A DNA stretch of 7,280 bases, taken from NCBI GenBank assembly GCA_964426155.1, contig CAYROY010000069.1, forward strand, positions 1-7,280, written 5' to 3'. A model generated the notes under the pieces. The model worked only from the letters and a program-made list of their open reading frames with translations. It did not search any database and was not told where the DNA came from. Shown here one piece after another: positions 1-5,845 of this stretch. Origin of the DNA: M55B120 sp964426155 (GTDB taxonomy: Bacteria > Actinomycetota > Humimicrobiia > Humimicrobiales > Humimicrobiaceae). The stretch's first letter is position 1. The number at the start of each line of letters is the position of its first letter. The position numbers were made by a program, and so were the translations under genes.

Positions 1-28
1 ATAAATATCGGCCGGGGCGGTGATTGAT

Positions 29-754
29 ATGAGAGCAGTTGTAATAGAAATACATAAGAACTACTGCATTGCCTTAACCAGTGACGGAAGGTTTATAAAA
101 CAGCCTGTAGAGCAGGGTGAACTGGAAATAGGCGATGAGATAATGGTTGAGCGGCTTCAGGCAGATACCGGAAGGTACTGGATAAAGACTCTTGCCATTG
201 CTGCTTCTGCAGCTTTAGTGATAGGTCTTGGAGCATGGGGGTTCTTCAGGATGTCAGGCCTGTATGCGCCTTCAGGCGAGAGGCAGGCGGCTGCAGCTGA
301 AGAGGAAAAATCAGCCAGTGACGAGAACATTATGGTTATAGAACAGGAAGCTCCCCGGGAAGAGGAGGCCAGCGAAAGCGGGGACATGGCGCTTGAGGTT
401 AAAAAAGTAGAAGGATTGCAAACCGGAGAAGGTGAAGTCGATGAGGTTTTTGAGATTGCAATAGAGGATATAGGCCAGCCGGTTGAGGTAGTGGCAGGCA
501 ATCTGCTTTTTATGTACTGGATATCAATGGCAGAAGAGGAGTCCGAGCTGCTCCTTGTGATAGAAAACATTGATCCTGAGCTTTCATTTACAGGAAACAT
601 TGAAGTTTCTGTCTTATCTGTCGAAGGAATTTTATCCGGAGAGAAAGATTTTGAATTGAAAGATTTCGGCAGGGAAGATAAAGTACAGGATTTTATTTCT
701 GTTATAGACGGAACAGATTTTTTACAGTTTAAAATAAAAGGAATTTTTGAGTAA
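29..754 (+). CDS. RsgI-like membrane anti-sigma factor
   Basis: Likely a single-pass anti-sigma factor that holds a SigI-type sigma factor at the membrane through its cytoplasmic N-terminus. Residues 1-45 (MRAVVIEIHKNYCIALT, then DGRFIK and IGDEIMV) fit the RsgI_N anti-sigma domain. Residues 54-73 form one hydrophobic helix, leaving about 168 residues outside. Residues 84-135 are a Glu-rich linker; 140-241 look beta-rich and I do not recognise them. The membrane-proximal domain with an Asn-Pro self-cleavage site, usual in RsgI proteins, is not seen just after the helix. ATG at 29 is chosen because GGTGAT (19-24) precedes it and the family motif begins there; GTG at 20 would add three residues. 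A sigma gene may end just upstream, but too few bases are present to tell. The anti-sigma assignment rests on the N-terminal domain; the signal sensed is unknown. Confidence 0.75.
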   Translation: MRAVVIEIHKNYCIALTSDGRFIKQPVEQGELEIGDEIMVERLQADTGRYWIKTLAIAASAALVIGLGAWGFFRMSGLYAPSGERQAAAAEEEKSASDENIMVIEQEAPREEEASESGDMALEVKKVEGLQTGEGEVDEVFEIAIEDIGQPVEVVAGNLLFMYWISMAEEESELLLVIENIDPELSFTGNIEVSVLSVEGILSGEKDFELKDFGREDKVQDFISVIDGTDFLQFKIKGIFE

Positions 755-759
755 TACCC

Positions 760-777
760 CGCCTGGCCGGCGTTTTT
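760..777 (+). terminator. weak candidate intrinsic terminator after the anti-sigma gene
   Basis: CGCC (760-763) pairs with GGCG (769-772) around a five-base loop and is followed directly by TTTTT, starting six bases after the stop codon. The stem is only four base pairs, so it may be leaky or may only reduce readthrough into the serpin gene. Confidence 0.35.
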
Positions 778-825
778 ATTCGTATATATATTACAGGTAA
801 TAAAATCAATATACGGAGGATTGAT

Positions 826-2112
826 ATGGGTAAAATAAAGATATTTTTAATGACGACAGTAATAACAGCACTTCTCATATCAGTAATATCATTTGGATGC
901 AGTAGCCAGGAAACTACTTCCGGCTCCAAAAATACAGGTAATCTTCCTGCAGTATCTTCAGAAGAATCAGATAAACTGGCTGAAAATACAGGCGAAGGCC
1001 TTGTGGGGGCAAATACAGAGTTTGCATTTAATATGTTCAGGGAGCTTATGGATGAGGATAAAGGGGAAAATATATTTATCTCACCGCTTTCCATACTTCT
1101 TGCACTTGCGATGACCTATAACGGGGCTGTGGGCGAGACTGCAGATGCAATGGCAGAGGCAATGGAGTTTTCCGGAATGGAAATGGAAGAGCTTAACAGG
1201 GGTTTCAGCAACCTTATGATCAGCATAATCAATGCGGATAGCGATGTAGAAATAAGCATCGCCAATTCTATATGGCAGAGGTCCGACTTCGAACCTGAAA
1301 AGGATTTTATAGATACTAACAAGCAATATTACAATTCAGAGGTAAGAAAGCTTGATTTTTCGAGAGCGGATGCGGCCGATATTATAAACAGCTGGATATC
1401 GGATGCCACCAGGGAAAAGATAAAAAAGATGATAGACAGAATACCCGAAGATGCGGTGATGTACCTTATAAATGCAATATACTTTAAAGGGGACTGGACC
1501 TATCCTTTTGAGGAGGAATCGACTTTTGATGATGATTTTTACCATGCAGACGGAAGCACAGAAAAGGTTCCCATGATGCATATGCAGCGGAATTTCCAGT
1601 ACGGAAGAGGTGAAGGCTTTTCAGTTTTAAGGCTTCCCTACGGCAAGGAAAAACTTTCAATGTACATATTGCTTCCGGATCAGGGGGTAGAAATAGATCC
1701 GATACTTAACGATATGGACGCAGAAAAATGGGAAAGCATAATACCAGGTCTTTCAGATAAAGAGGTCTCGCTTTCAATGCCGAAATACAGGATGGAATAC
1801 GGGATAAAGAATTTAAATGATGCCCTTATCAGCATGGGTATGGGAATAGCATTTACACCCGATGCTGATTTTTCGGCAATAAGCAGGGGTATATTTATTT
1901 CCAGGGTGCTGCACAAGGCCGTGATAGAGGTAAACGAAAAGGGCAGCGAGGCAGCTGCAGCCACTGTTGTAGAGATGGTTGAATCGGCAATGCCTGTAGA
2001 GGAAATTGTAGAGTTTAACGTAAATAGACCGTATTTCATTACAATATCCGATGACAGGACGGGTTCCATAATGTTTATGGGAAAGGTAATGGATCCGGAG
2101 CCCCTGGAATAG
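826..2112 (+). CDS. lipoprotein serpin (serine/cysteine protease inhibitor)
   Basis: A 428-residue serpin, predicted to be lipid-anchored outside the membrane and to trap proteases irreversibly. Residues 1-24 are a signal peptide ending in SFG before Cys25, an acceptable lipobox; a Ser/Glu-rich linker to about residue 60 follows. The serpin fold is then clear: NIFISPLS, IANSIW, NAIYFKGDW (216-224), and the C-terminal NRPYF and GKVMDP segments. The reactive-centre hinge EKGSEAAAAT (371-380) has the small residues needed for loop insertion, so inhibition rather than a structural role is expected. Counting 17 from E371 puts P1 at S387 and P1' at A388. The stretch from there to the NRP motif is about four residues longer than in alpha-1-antitrypsin, so the scissile bond is uncertain. 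GGAGG (815-819) lies six bases before ATG 826. The gene starts 71 bases after the anti-sigma gene and may share its transcript. The target protease is unknown. Confidence 0.93.
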   Translation: MGKIKIFLMTTVITALLISVISFGCSSQETTSGSKNTGNLPAVSSEESDKLAENTGEGLVGANTEFAFNMFRELMDEDKGENIFISPLSILLALAMTYNGAVGETADAMAEAMEFSGMEMEELNRGFSNLMISIINADSDVEISIANSIWQRSDFEPEKDFIDTNKQYYNSEVRKLDFSRADAADIINSWISDATREKIKKMIDRIPEDAVMYLINAIYFKGDWTYPFEEESTFDDDFYHADGSTEKVPMMHMQRNFQYGRGEGFSVLRLPYGKEKLSMYILLPDQGVEIDPILNDMDAEKWESIIPGLSDKEVSLSMPKYRMEYGIKNLNDALISMGMGIAFTPDADFSAISRGIFISRVLHKAVIEVNEKGSEAAAATVVEMVESAMPVEEIVEFNVNRPYFITISDDRTGSIMFMGKVMDPEPLE

Positions 2113-2130
2113 AAAAGTACTTATTTATTG

Positions 2131-2164
2131 ATCCTGTTTCTTATAAGTTAAGGATATTATTTTT
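2131..2164 (+). terminator. weak candidate terminator after the serpin gene
   Basis: ATCCT (2131-2135) and AGGAT (2151-2155) are inverted around a 15-base loop that itself contains the palindrome CTTATAAG, and TTTTT follows at 2160-2164. The stem is short and AT-rich and the T run is four bases away from it, so this is only a possibility. No better terminator is seen after the serpin stop. Confidence 0.25.
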
Positions 2165-2190
2165 GCAAAGACAGGTCCATTGCCGGGATT

Positions 2191-2219
2191 TTGAAGGCGA
2201 TTTTTGATGTTAATAGAAT
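2191..2219 (+). promoter_or_regulatory. possible upstream promoter for the RRM gene
   Basis: TTGAAG (2191-2196) and TAGAAT (2214-2219) are spaced by 17 bases, matching the vegetative consensus at four and five of six positions. It would give a leader of about 300 bases. Chance matches are common in such AT-rich DNA, and the downstream candidate at 2324-2353 is better. Confidence 0.22.
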
Positions 2220-2300
2220 AAAATTAATGGATTTGCGGCAAGAAGGATACAAATTTCAAATATCTGGATATAAATATAAATAATTTTTTATTTTAAAGCT

Positions 2301-2320
2301 TATAAATTCTTATAAATTCT
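2301..2320 (+). repeat. 10-bp tandem repeat, two copies
   Basis: TATAAATTCT occurs twice head to tail, with a broken third start (TAT) at 2321. The repeat sits immediately upstream of the better promoter candidate, so one unit per helical turn could act as an AT-rich UP-like element or a bent segment. Replication slippage is an equally good explanation. Confidence 0.6.
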
Positions 2321-2323
2321 TAT

Positions 2324-2353
2324 TTGATTTATTATCTATTTGTATTATATAAT
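2324..2353 (+). promoter_or_regulatory. probable vegetative promoter of the RRM gene
   Basis: TTGATT (2324-2329) and an exact TATAAT (2348-2353) are separated by 18 bases. Transcription would start near 2360, giving a leader of about 170 bases before the ATG at 2534. A short hairpin with stem GTGT/ACAC (2362-2375) would sit at the very 5' end of that RNA. Confidence 0.5.
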
Positions 2354-2533
2354 TAACAGGTGTGTTTTTAGACACTATTTAATACTGGCAATGGGGATTT
2401 TTATTTAAGAATACAGATCAAATAGAATTTAATCTTTCCGCATTTAATCTATTTCTAAATTCAAAGAACTTATTTTTATATAATATTTCTGTGCCTGTAT
2501 AAATAGCATTTTATTATGGGAAAGGTATGGACA

Positions 2534-2890
2534 ATGAAAAAAAGGATGTATGTGGGAAACCTGAATTATGCAGTAACCGAAAAGGAGCTAAACGACCTGT
2601 TTGGCGAATTTGGCGAGGTTACCTACGCTAAAGTCATCACAAGGCCCGACGGCAGATCAAAGGGATTTGGCTTTGTGGAGATGGCGGAAGAGGATCAGGC
2701 AAAAGATGCAATGGAAAAGCTAAACCAGTCAAGCTTCATGGAGAGGACAATTATAGTAAATGAAGCGAAAGAAAGGGAAAACAGGCCCCCCAGGATGAAT
2801 AATAACAGGGGCAGTTACGGAGATGACAGCGGCGGCAAAGGAGATGATCTCAATTATAAATTGAGGCAGCTGAGGAGAAAATTCAAATAA
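2534..2890 (+). CDS. single-RRM RNA-binding protein
   Basis: A 118-residue protein with one RNA recognition motif of the small bacterial RRM type. RNP2 is MYVGNL (5-10) and RNP1 is KGFGFVEM (43-50); the RNA-stacking aromatics Y6, F45 and F47 are all present. The RRM spans about residues 4-78. The tail (79-118) is polar: an Asn/Gly/Arg-rich linker, then a basic end LRQLRRKFK that could add RNA contacts. ATG 2534 is chosen because AAAGG (2521-2525) lies eight bases ahead. ATG 2516 in the same frame would add six residues but has no ribosome-binding site. Bacterial RRM proteins of this kind bind single-stranded RNA, and some cyanobacterial relatives are cold-induced; a chaperone-like or post-transcriptional role is inferred. 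It is probably transcribed alone, between the serpin and the pyr promoter. The RNA targets are unknown. Confidence 0.93.
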   Translation: MKKRMYVGNLNYAVTEKELNDLFGEFGEVTYAKVITRPDGRSKGFGFVEMAEEDQAKDAMEKLNQSSFMERTIIVNEAKERENRPPRMNNNRGSYGDDSGGKGDDLNYKLRQLRRKFK

Positions 2891-2904
2891 TTTCTGGTTC
2901 TTCC

Positions 2905-2933
2905 TTGTATTTTAGGCTGAATTAATCTATAGT
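2905..2933 (+). promoter_or_regulatory. promoter of the pyr operon
   Basis: TTGTAT (2905-2910) and TATAGT (2928-2933) are spaced by exactly 17 bases, matching the vegetative consensus at four and five of six positions. Transcription should begin near G2940, about 20 bases before the PyrR-binding hairpin and 140 bases before pyrR. That is the expected place for an attenuated pyr promoter. Confidence 0.65.
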
Positions 2934-2953
2934 ATTTTGGGAGAAAATTTAAT

Positions 2954-2986
2954 ATGTCAACCTTTAAAATAGTCCAGAGAGGCTAA
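2954..2986 (+). CDS. possible pyr leader mini-ORF (10 codons)
   Basis: An ATG at 2954 opens a ten-codon frame, MSTFKIVQRG, that ends at TAA 2984-2986. GGGAG (2939-2943) lies ten bases ahead, at or next to the predicted RNA 5' end. The frame runs through the 5' strand, loop and upper 3' strand of the PyrR-binding hairpin and stops inside it. A translating ribosome would therefore clash with PyrR binding. The codons are dictated largely by the conserved PyrR-binding sequence, so the frame may be accidental. Confidence 0.2.
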   Translation: MSTFKIVQRG

Positions 2987-2991
2987 AAGGT
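2960..2991 (+). promoter_or_regulatory. PyrR-binding anti-antiterminator hairpin
   Basis: The core AGTCCAGAGAGGCT (2971-2984) followed by AAAAGG matches the conserved PyrR-binding loop of Gram-positive pyr leaders. The lower stem ACCTTT (2960-2965) pairs with AAAGGT (2986-2991). A purine-rich asymmetric bulge (AAAAT, 2966-2970) separates it from an upper stem AG.CC/GGCT that closes on the AGAGA loop. In the known mechanism PyrR with UMP stabilises this hairpin and so allows the downstream terminator to form. The competing antiterminator could pair AGAGAGGCT (2976-2984) with AGACTCTCT (3035-3043), eight pairs with one mismatch; that pairing is my inference. Confidence 0.92.
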
Positions 2992-3033
2992 ATGGTTTAT
3001 ATAGTATTGCTACAATTAAATAATATAGATTCT

Positions 3034-3071
3034 AAGACTCTCTTACATTTTTGTAAGAGGGTCTTTTTTTT
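3034..3071 (+). terminator. pyr attenuator terminator
   Basis: GACTCTCTTAC (3036-3046) pairs with GTAAGAGGGTC (3053-3063): eleven pairs with one G-U, extended by AA/TT, a six-base loop, then eight Ts (3064-3071). This is a strong intrinsic terminator placed between the PyrR-binding hairpin and pyrR. When pyrimidines are plentiful it should stop transcription before the operon. The pyrR ribosome-binding site follows directly. Confidence 0.93.
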
Positions 3072-3080
3072 GGAAAGATT

Positions 3081-3629
3081 ATGATAGAGAAAGCAAGTAT
3101 TCTAAATCCGGAAGACCTGGAAAGGGTGATAAAGAGGATATCCCACGAGATACTGGAGCGGAACAGGGGATCAGAGGACCTTGTTATCATCGGTTTGAGA
3201 AAAAGGGGTGTTCCCCTGGCAAGAAGGATCGCTGACAGGATAGAGTCTTTTGAAGATAAGAAGGTTGACTTTGGGAAACTTGACATATCGTTCTACAGGG
3301 ATGATTTCGGGATGAAAATAAAATCTGAGATAGAAAAGACAGAAATAGGCTTCGATATAACAGATAAGAATGTGATACTTGTGGACGACGTGTTATTTAC
3401 AGGCAGAACCATAAGGGCGGCGCTGGATGCAATAATAGACCTTGGAAGGCCAAGATCGATCCAGCTTGTTGTTCTTATAGACAGGGGGCACAGGGAGCTG
3501 CCTATAAGGGCTGATTATGTCGGAAAGAATGTCCCCACATCCTGCAATGAACTTGTGATGGTAAAACTTAAGGAAACCGATGGTGAGGACGGCGTAATAC
3601 TAATCGAAAAGGGAGAAGATGTTAAGTAA
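3081..3629 (+). CDS. pyrR: PyrR, pyr operon attenuator protein / uracil phosphoribosyltransferase
   Basis: A 182-residue PyrR, of usual family length. It binds the leader RNA hairpin upstream in response to UMP and, in the family, also makes UMP from uracil and PRPP. Visible marks are ISHEILERN near the start, KLDISFYRDD, the PRPP-binding motif VILVDDVLFTGRT (98-110) with D102/D103, and the conserved GHRELPIRADYVGKNVPTS segment (136-154). The start aligns with family members; GGAAAG (3072-3077) lies only three bases before ATG, just after the attenuator T run. The end overlaps pyrB by 11 bases. Regulation should be autogenous, because its own gene lies behind the attenuator. No uracil permease gene (pyrP) follows, unlike Bacillus subtilis. 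Confidence 0.97.
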   Translation: MIEKASILNPEDLERVIKRISHEILERNRGSEDLVIIGLRKRGVPLARRIADRIESFEDKKVDFGKLDISFYRDDFGMKIKSEIEKTEIGFDITDKNVILVDDVLFTGRTIRAALDAIIDLGRPRSIQLVVLIDRGHRELPIRADYVGKNVPTSCNELVMVKLKETDGEDGVILIEKGEDVK

Positions 3630-4539
3630 GAAAAGCATACTGCAGATAGATGACCTGGAAAAGGAAGATGTTTTAAAAATAATGGAAACAGCGGATTCAT
3701 TTACCGATATATCAAAAAGGGAGATAAAGAAAGTACCAATACTGAGGGGAAAGACCGTTGTAAACCTTTTTTTTGAGTCCAGCACAAGAACAAGGACTTC
3801 TTTTGAAGTAGCTGCAAAGAGGCTGTCTGCCGATATGATTAATTTTTCTGCCTCCACATCGAGCCTTAAAAAGGGAGAGTCCATAATGGATACCATAAGG
3901 ACAATACTTGCAATGCAGGTCGACCTTGTGGTTGTCAGGCATAGCGATGCCGGAACCGTTAAGATGGTTGACGACCTTATAGATATTCCTCTAGTAAATG
4001 CAGGTGACGGCAAACATCAGCATCCTACCCAGGCGCTCCTTGATGTATACAGCATAAGGAGCAGGTTTAAGACATGCAGCGGGCTGAAGGTTGCCATTGT
4101 AGGGGACTTTTTAAACAGCAGGGTTGCAGCATCAGACATCCTCCTTTTCGAGAAGATGGGAATGGATGTATTAATTGTTGCACCTTCGATGCTTCTTCCG
4201 GAGGACTGTTCTGGTTTTAATTTATACAGCTGTATAGACGACGTGATTGAAAGCGCCGATATAATATATATGCTGAGGATGCAGTTTGAAAGGCAGGACA
4301 GAAAATTTTATCCCTCAATAAATGAATATAACAGGTACTTAAGCCTGAACAGGGACAGGGTGGGCAGGATGAAGGAAGGTGCAGTTATAATGCACCCGGG
4401 TCCGGTAAACAGGGGTATAGAGATAAGCGACGAGGTTATGGGCGGGGCGAGAAGCCCCTACAGTAGTGTTATCATAGAGGATCAGGTTACAGCAGGAGTG
4501 GCAATAAGGATGGCCATCTTATACCTTATACTTGGATGA
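3619..4539 (+). CDS. pyrB: aspartate carbamoyltransferase catalytic subunit
   Basis: Joins carbamoyl phosphate and L-aspartate to give carbamoyl aspartate, the committed step of pyrimidine synthesis. At 306 residues it has the normal catalytic-chain length. The carbamoyl phosphate site FFESSTRTRTSFE (51-63) is intact; S82-L83-K84-K85-G86-E87 supplies the mobile-loop lysine. HQHPTQ (133-138) supplies the catalytic histidine, H135. LRMQFERQ and HPGPVNRG contribute to the aspartate side. AGGGAG (3610-3615) precedes ATG 3619, which lies inside the last codons of pyrR, so translation is likely coupled. No regulatory-chain gene (pyrI) follows, as is common where PyrR controls the operon, so the enzyme is probably an unregulated catalytic trimer. 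Confidence 0.97.
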   Translation: MLSKKSILQIDDLEKEDVLKIMETADSFTDISKREIKKVPILRGKTVVNLFFESSTRTRTSFEVAAKRLSADMINFSASTSSLKKGESIMDTIRTILAMQVDLVVVRHSDAGTVKMVDDLIDIPLVNAGDGKHQHPTQALLDVYSIRSRFKTCSGLKVAIVGDFLNSRVAASDILLFEKMGMDVLIVAPSMLLPEDCSGFNLYSCIDDVIESADIIYMLRMQFERQDRKFYPSINEYNRYLSLNRDRVGRMKEGAVIMHPGPVNRGIEISDEVMGGARSPYSSVIIEDQVTAGVAIRMAILYLILG

Positions 4540-4552
4540 ATGGAAATAGGAT

Positions 4553-5845
4553 ATGGGAAGTAAAATATTAATCAAAAACGGAAGACTTATAGATCCGGAG
4601 AATGGCGCAGCCTGCAGGAAGGATATTTATATAGAAGGAAGGCTTATAAGGGATATAGAAGATAAGATAGATTACGGAAATGGGGATATAAGGATAATAG
4701 ATGCAGAGGGGATGTTTGTGATGCCGGGCCTGGTTGATATGCATGTGCACCTGAGGGATCCCGGTTTAGAGGAAGAAGAAACAATAGAAAGCGGTGCGGA
4801 AGCAGCGCTTGCAGGCGGTATAACCTCAATGGCCTGCATGCCAAATACATCCCCGGTTATAGACAGCCCGCATCTTGTAAGGTATGTAATAGAGAAGGCA
4901 GATTCTACAGACTGCAGCATCTATCCTGTTGCTGCGATGACCAGAGGAATCGGGGGAAAGGAGATAGCGGAAATGGGCCTTCTTTGCGAAGAAGGGGCTG
5001 TGGCATTTTCAGATGACGGCATGTGCGTATCTGACGGAAGGCTGATGTTTGAGATCATGAGATATTCTCTCCAGTTTGGTAAACCCCTTATTCTTCATGA
5101 GGAAGAGTACAGTTTTTCAGAATACGGGCTTATGAACGAAGGGAAATTTTCTACAAGGCTTGGCCTTGAAGGAATATCCAGGCTTTCTGATGACTTGATT
5201 ATACAGAGGGATATAATGCTTGCAGGCAAGACCGGAGCCAGGATACATATTACACATTTAAGCACCTCTACGGCCCTGGATATGATAAGGAGGGCAAAAA
5301 AGGATGGGATATCCGTTACATGCGATGTGACTGCGCACCATCTTTTTTTCAATGACAGCTTCCTTGAAAGCTTTAATACAAACCTTAAAGTCAAACCTCC
5401 CCTGAGAAGCAGGAATGATCAGCTGGCCCTTATAGAGGGAGTAAAAGACGGGACCATTGATGCAATTATATCCGATCACGCCCCTCATCTTGATACGGAG
5501 AAAAATACGACTTTTAAAGAGGCAGCATTCGGGACCACCGGTCTGGAAACATTGTTTGCTGCTTCATATACGAAGCTTTGCAGGGAGCATAAAGTCGGTA
5601 TTGATAAGCTGGTGCGGCTCTTAACTCTGGGCCCGTCGGCAATAATAGGGATAAATGCCGGTAAGATATCCAGGGGCGCACCAGCAGATATAACAGTAGC
5701 CGATCCCGGAGCAGATTTTACACCCAGGGCAGATTGTTTTATATCAAGGAGCAAAAACAGCGCATTTATAGGGCAGAAGCTGTATGGGAAGATAAGATTT
5801 ACAATAAAAAAGGGAAAAATAGTTTATGAAGGCGGGTCAAATTGA
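4553..5845 (+). CDS. pyrC: dihydroorotase
   Basis: Cyclises carbamoyl aspartate to dihydroorotate; a zinc amidohydrolase of the longer, Gram-positive-type class (430 residues). The metal-binding HVH (H64, H66) lies in DMHVHLRDPG. AFSDDG (151-156) gives the aspartate pair expected where a bridging Asp replaces carboxylated lysine. H182 (LILHEEE) and H235 (ITHLS) complete the metal ligands, and SDHAPH carries catalytic D308. All key residues are present, so this is predicted to be an active enzyme and not one of the inactive PyrC-like ATCase partners. It starts 13 bases after pyrB with an AATAGG-type site very close to ATG 4553. Its stop overlaps the carA start. Confidence 0.97.
   Translation: MGSKILIKNGRLIDPENGAACRKDIYIEGRLIRDIEDKIDYGNGDIRIIDAEGMFVMPGLVDMHVHLRDPGLEEEETIESGAEAALAGGITSMACMPNTSPVIDSPHLVRYVIEKADSTDCSIYPVAAMTRGIGGKEIAEMGLLCEEGAVAFSDDGMCVSDGRLMFEIMRYSLQFGKPLILHEEEYSFSEYGLMNEGKFSTRLGLEGISRLSDDLIIQRDIMLAGKTGARIHITHLSTSTALDMIRRAKKDGISVTCDVTAHHLFFNDSFLESFNTNLKVKPPLRSRNDQLALIEGVKDGTIDAIISDHAPHLDTEKNTTFKEAAFGTTGLETLFAASYTKLCREHKVGIDKLVRLLTLGPSAIIGINAGKISRGAPADITVADPGADFTPRADCFISRSKNSAFIGQKLYGKIRFTIKKGKIVYEGGSN

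Larger units (their letters stand above)
2113..2533 (+). other. AT-rich intergenic region and probable RRM gene leader
   Basis: About 420 bases lie between the serpin stop and the chosen RRM start, with no convincing gene on either strand. The stretch is strikingly AT-rich, especially from 2200 on, and stops interrupt all frames. It contains a weak terminator candidate (2131-2164), two promoter candidates (2191-2219 and 2324-2353), a 10-bp tandem repeat (2301-2320) and small inverted repeats. GTGT/ACAC pairs at 2362-2365/2372-2375. AAATAGA/TCTATTT pairs at 2420-2426/2448-2454. The octamer TTTAATCT occurs directly repeated at 2428 and 2443. A further exact TATAAT at 2479-2484 has no good -35 partner. 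Much of this could arise by chance at this base composition. Confidence 0.6.

Noticed and set aside
1..27. Tail of an upstream gene, possibly the partner sigma factor
   Set aside because: Two frames are open: one ends KYRPGR at TGA 21-23, overlapping GTG 20; the other ends INIGRGGD at TGA 25-27. Six to eight codons are too few to identify a protein or choose a frame.
563..586. NIDPELSF as an RsgI-type self-cleavage site
   Set aside because: The bond is Asp-Pro rather than Asn-Pro, it lies over 100 residues from the membrane helix, and the surrounding conserved residues are not seen.
157..600. Long minus-strand open frame inside the anti-sigma gene
   Set aside because: It is a Ser-rich shadow of the acidic coding strand, with no ribosome-binding site or recognisable domain.
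2479..2484. Exact TATAAT near the RRM start as its promoter
   Set aside because: No acceptable -35 hexamer lies 16-19 bases upstream, and the surrounding DNA is so AT-rich that isolated matches are expected.
2999..3028. AT hairpin TATAGTATT/AATAATATA as the pyr antiterminator
   Set aside because: It does not overlap the terminator 5' strand, so it cannot compete with it. The AGAGAGGCT/AGACTCTCT pairing fits the role better.
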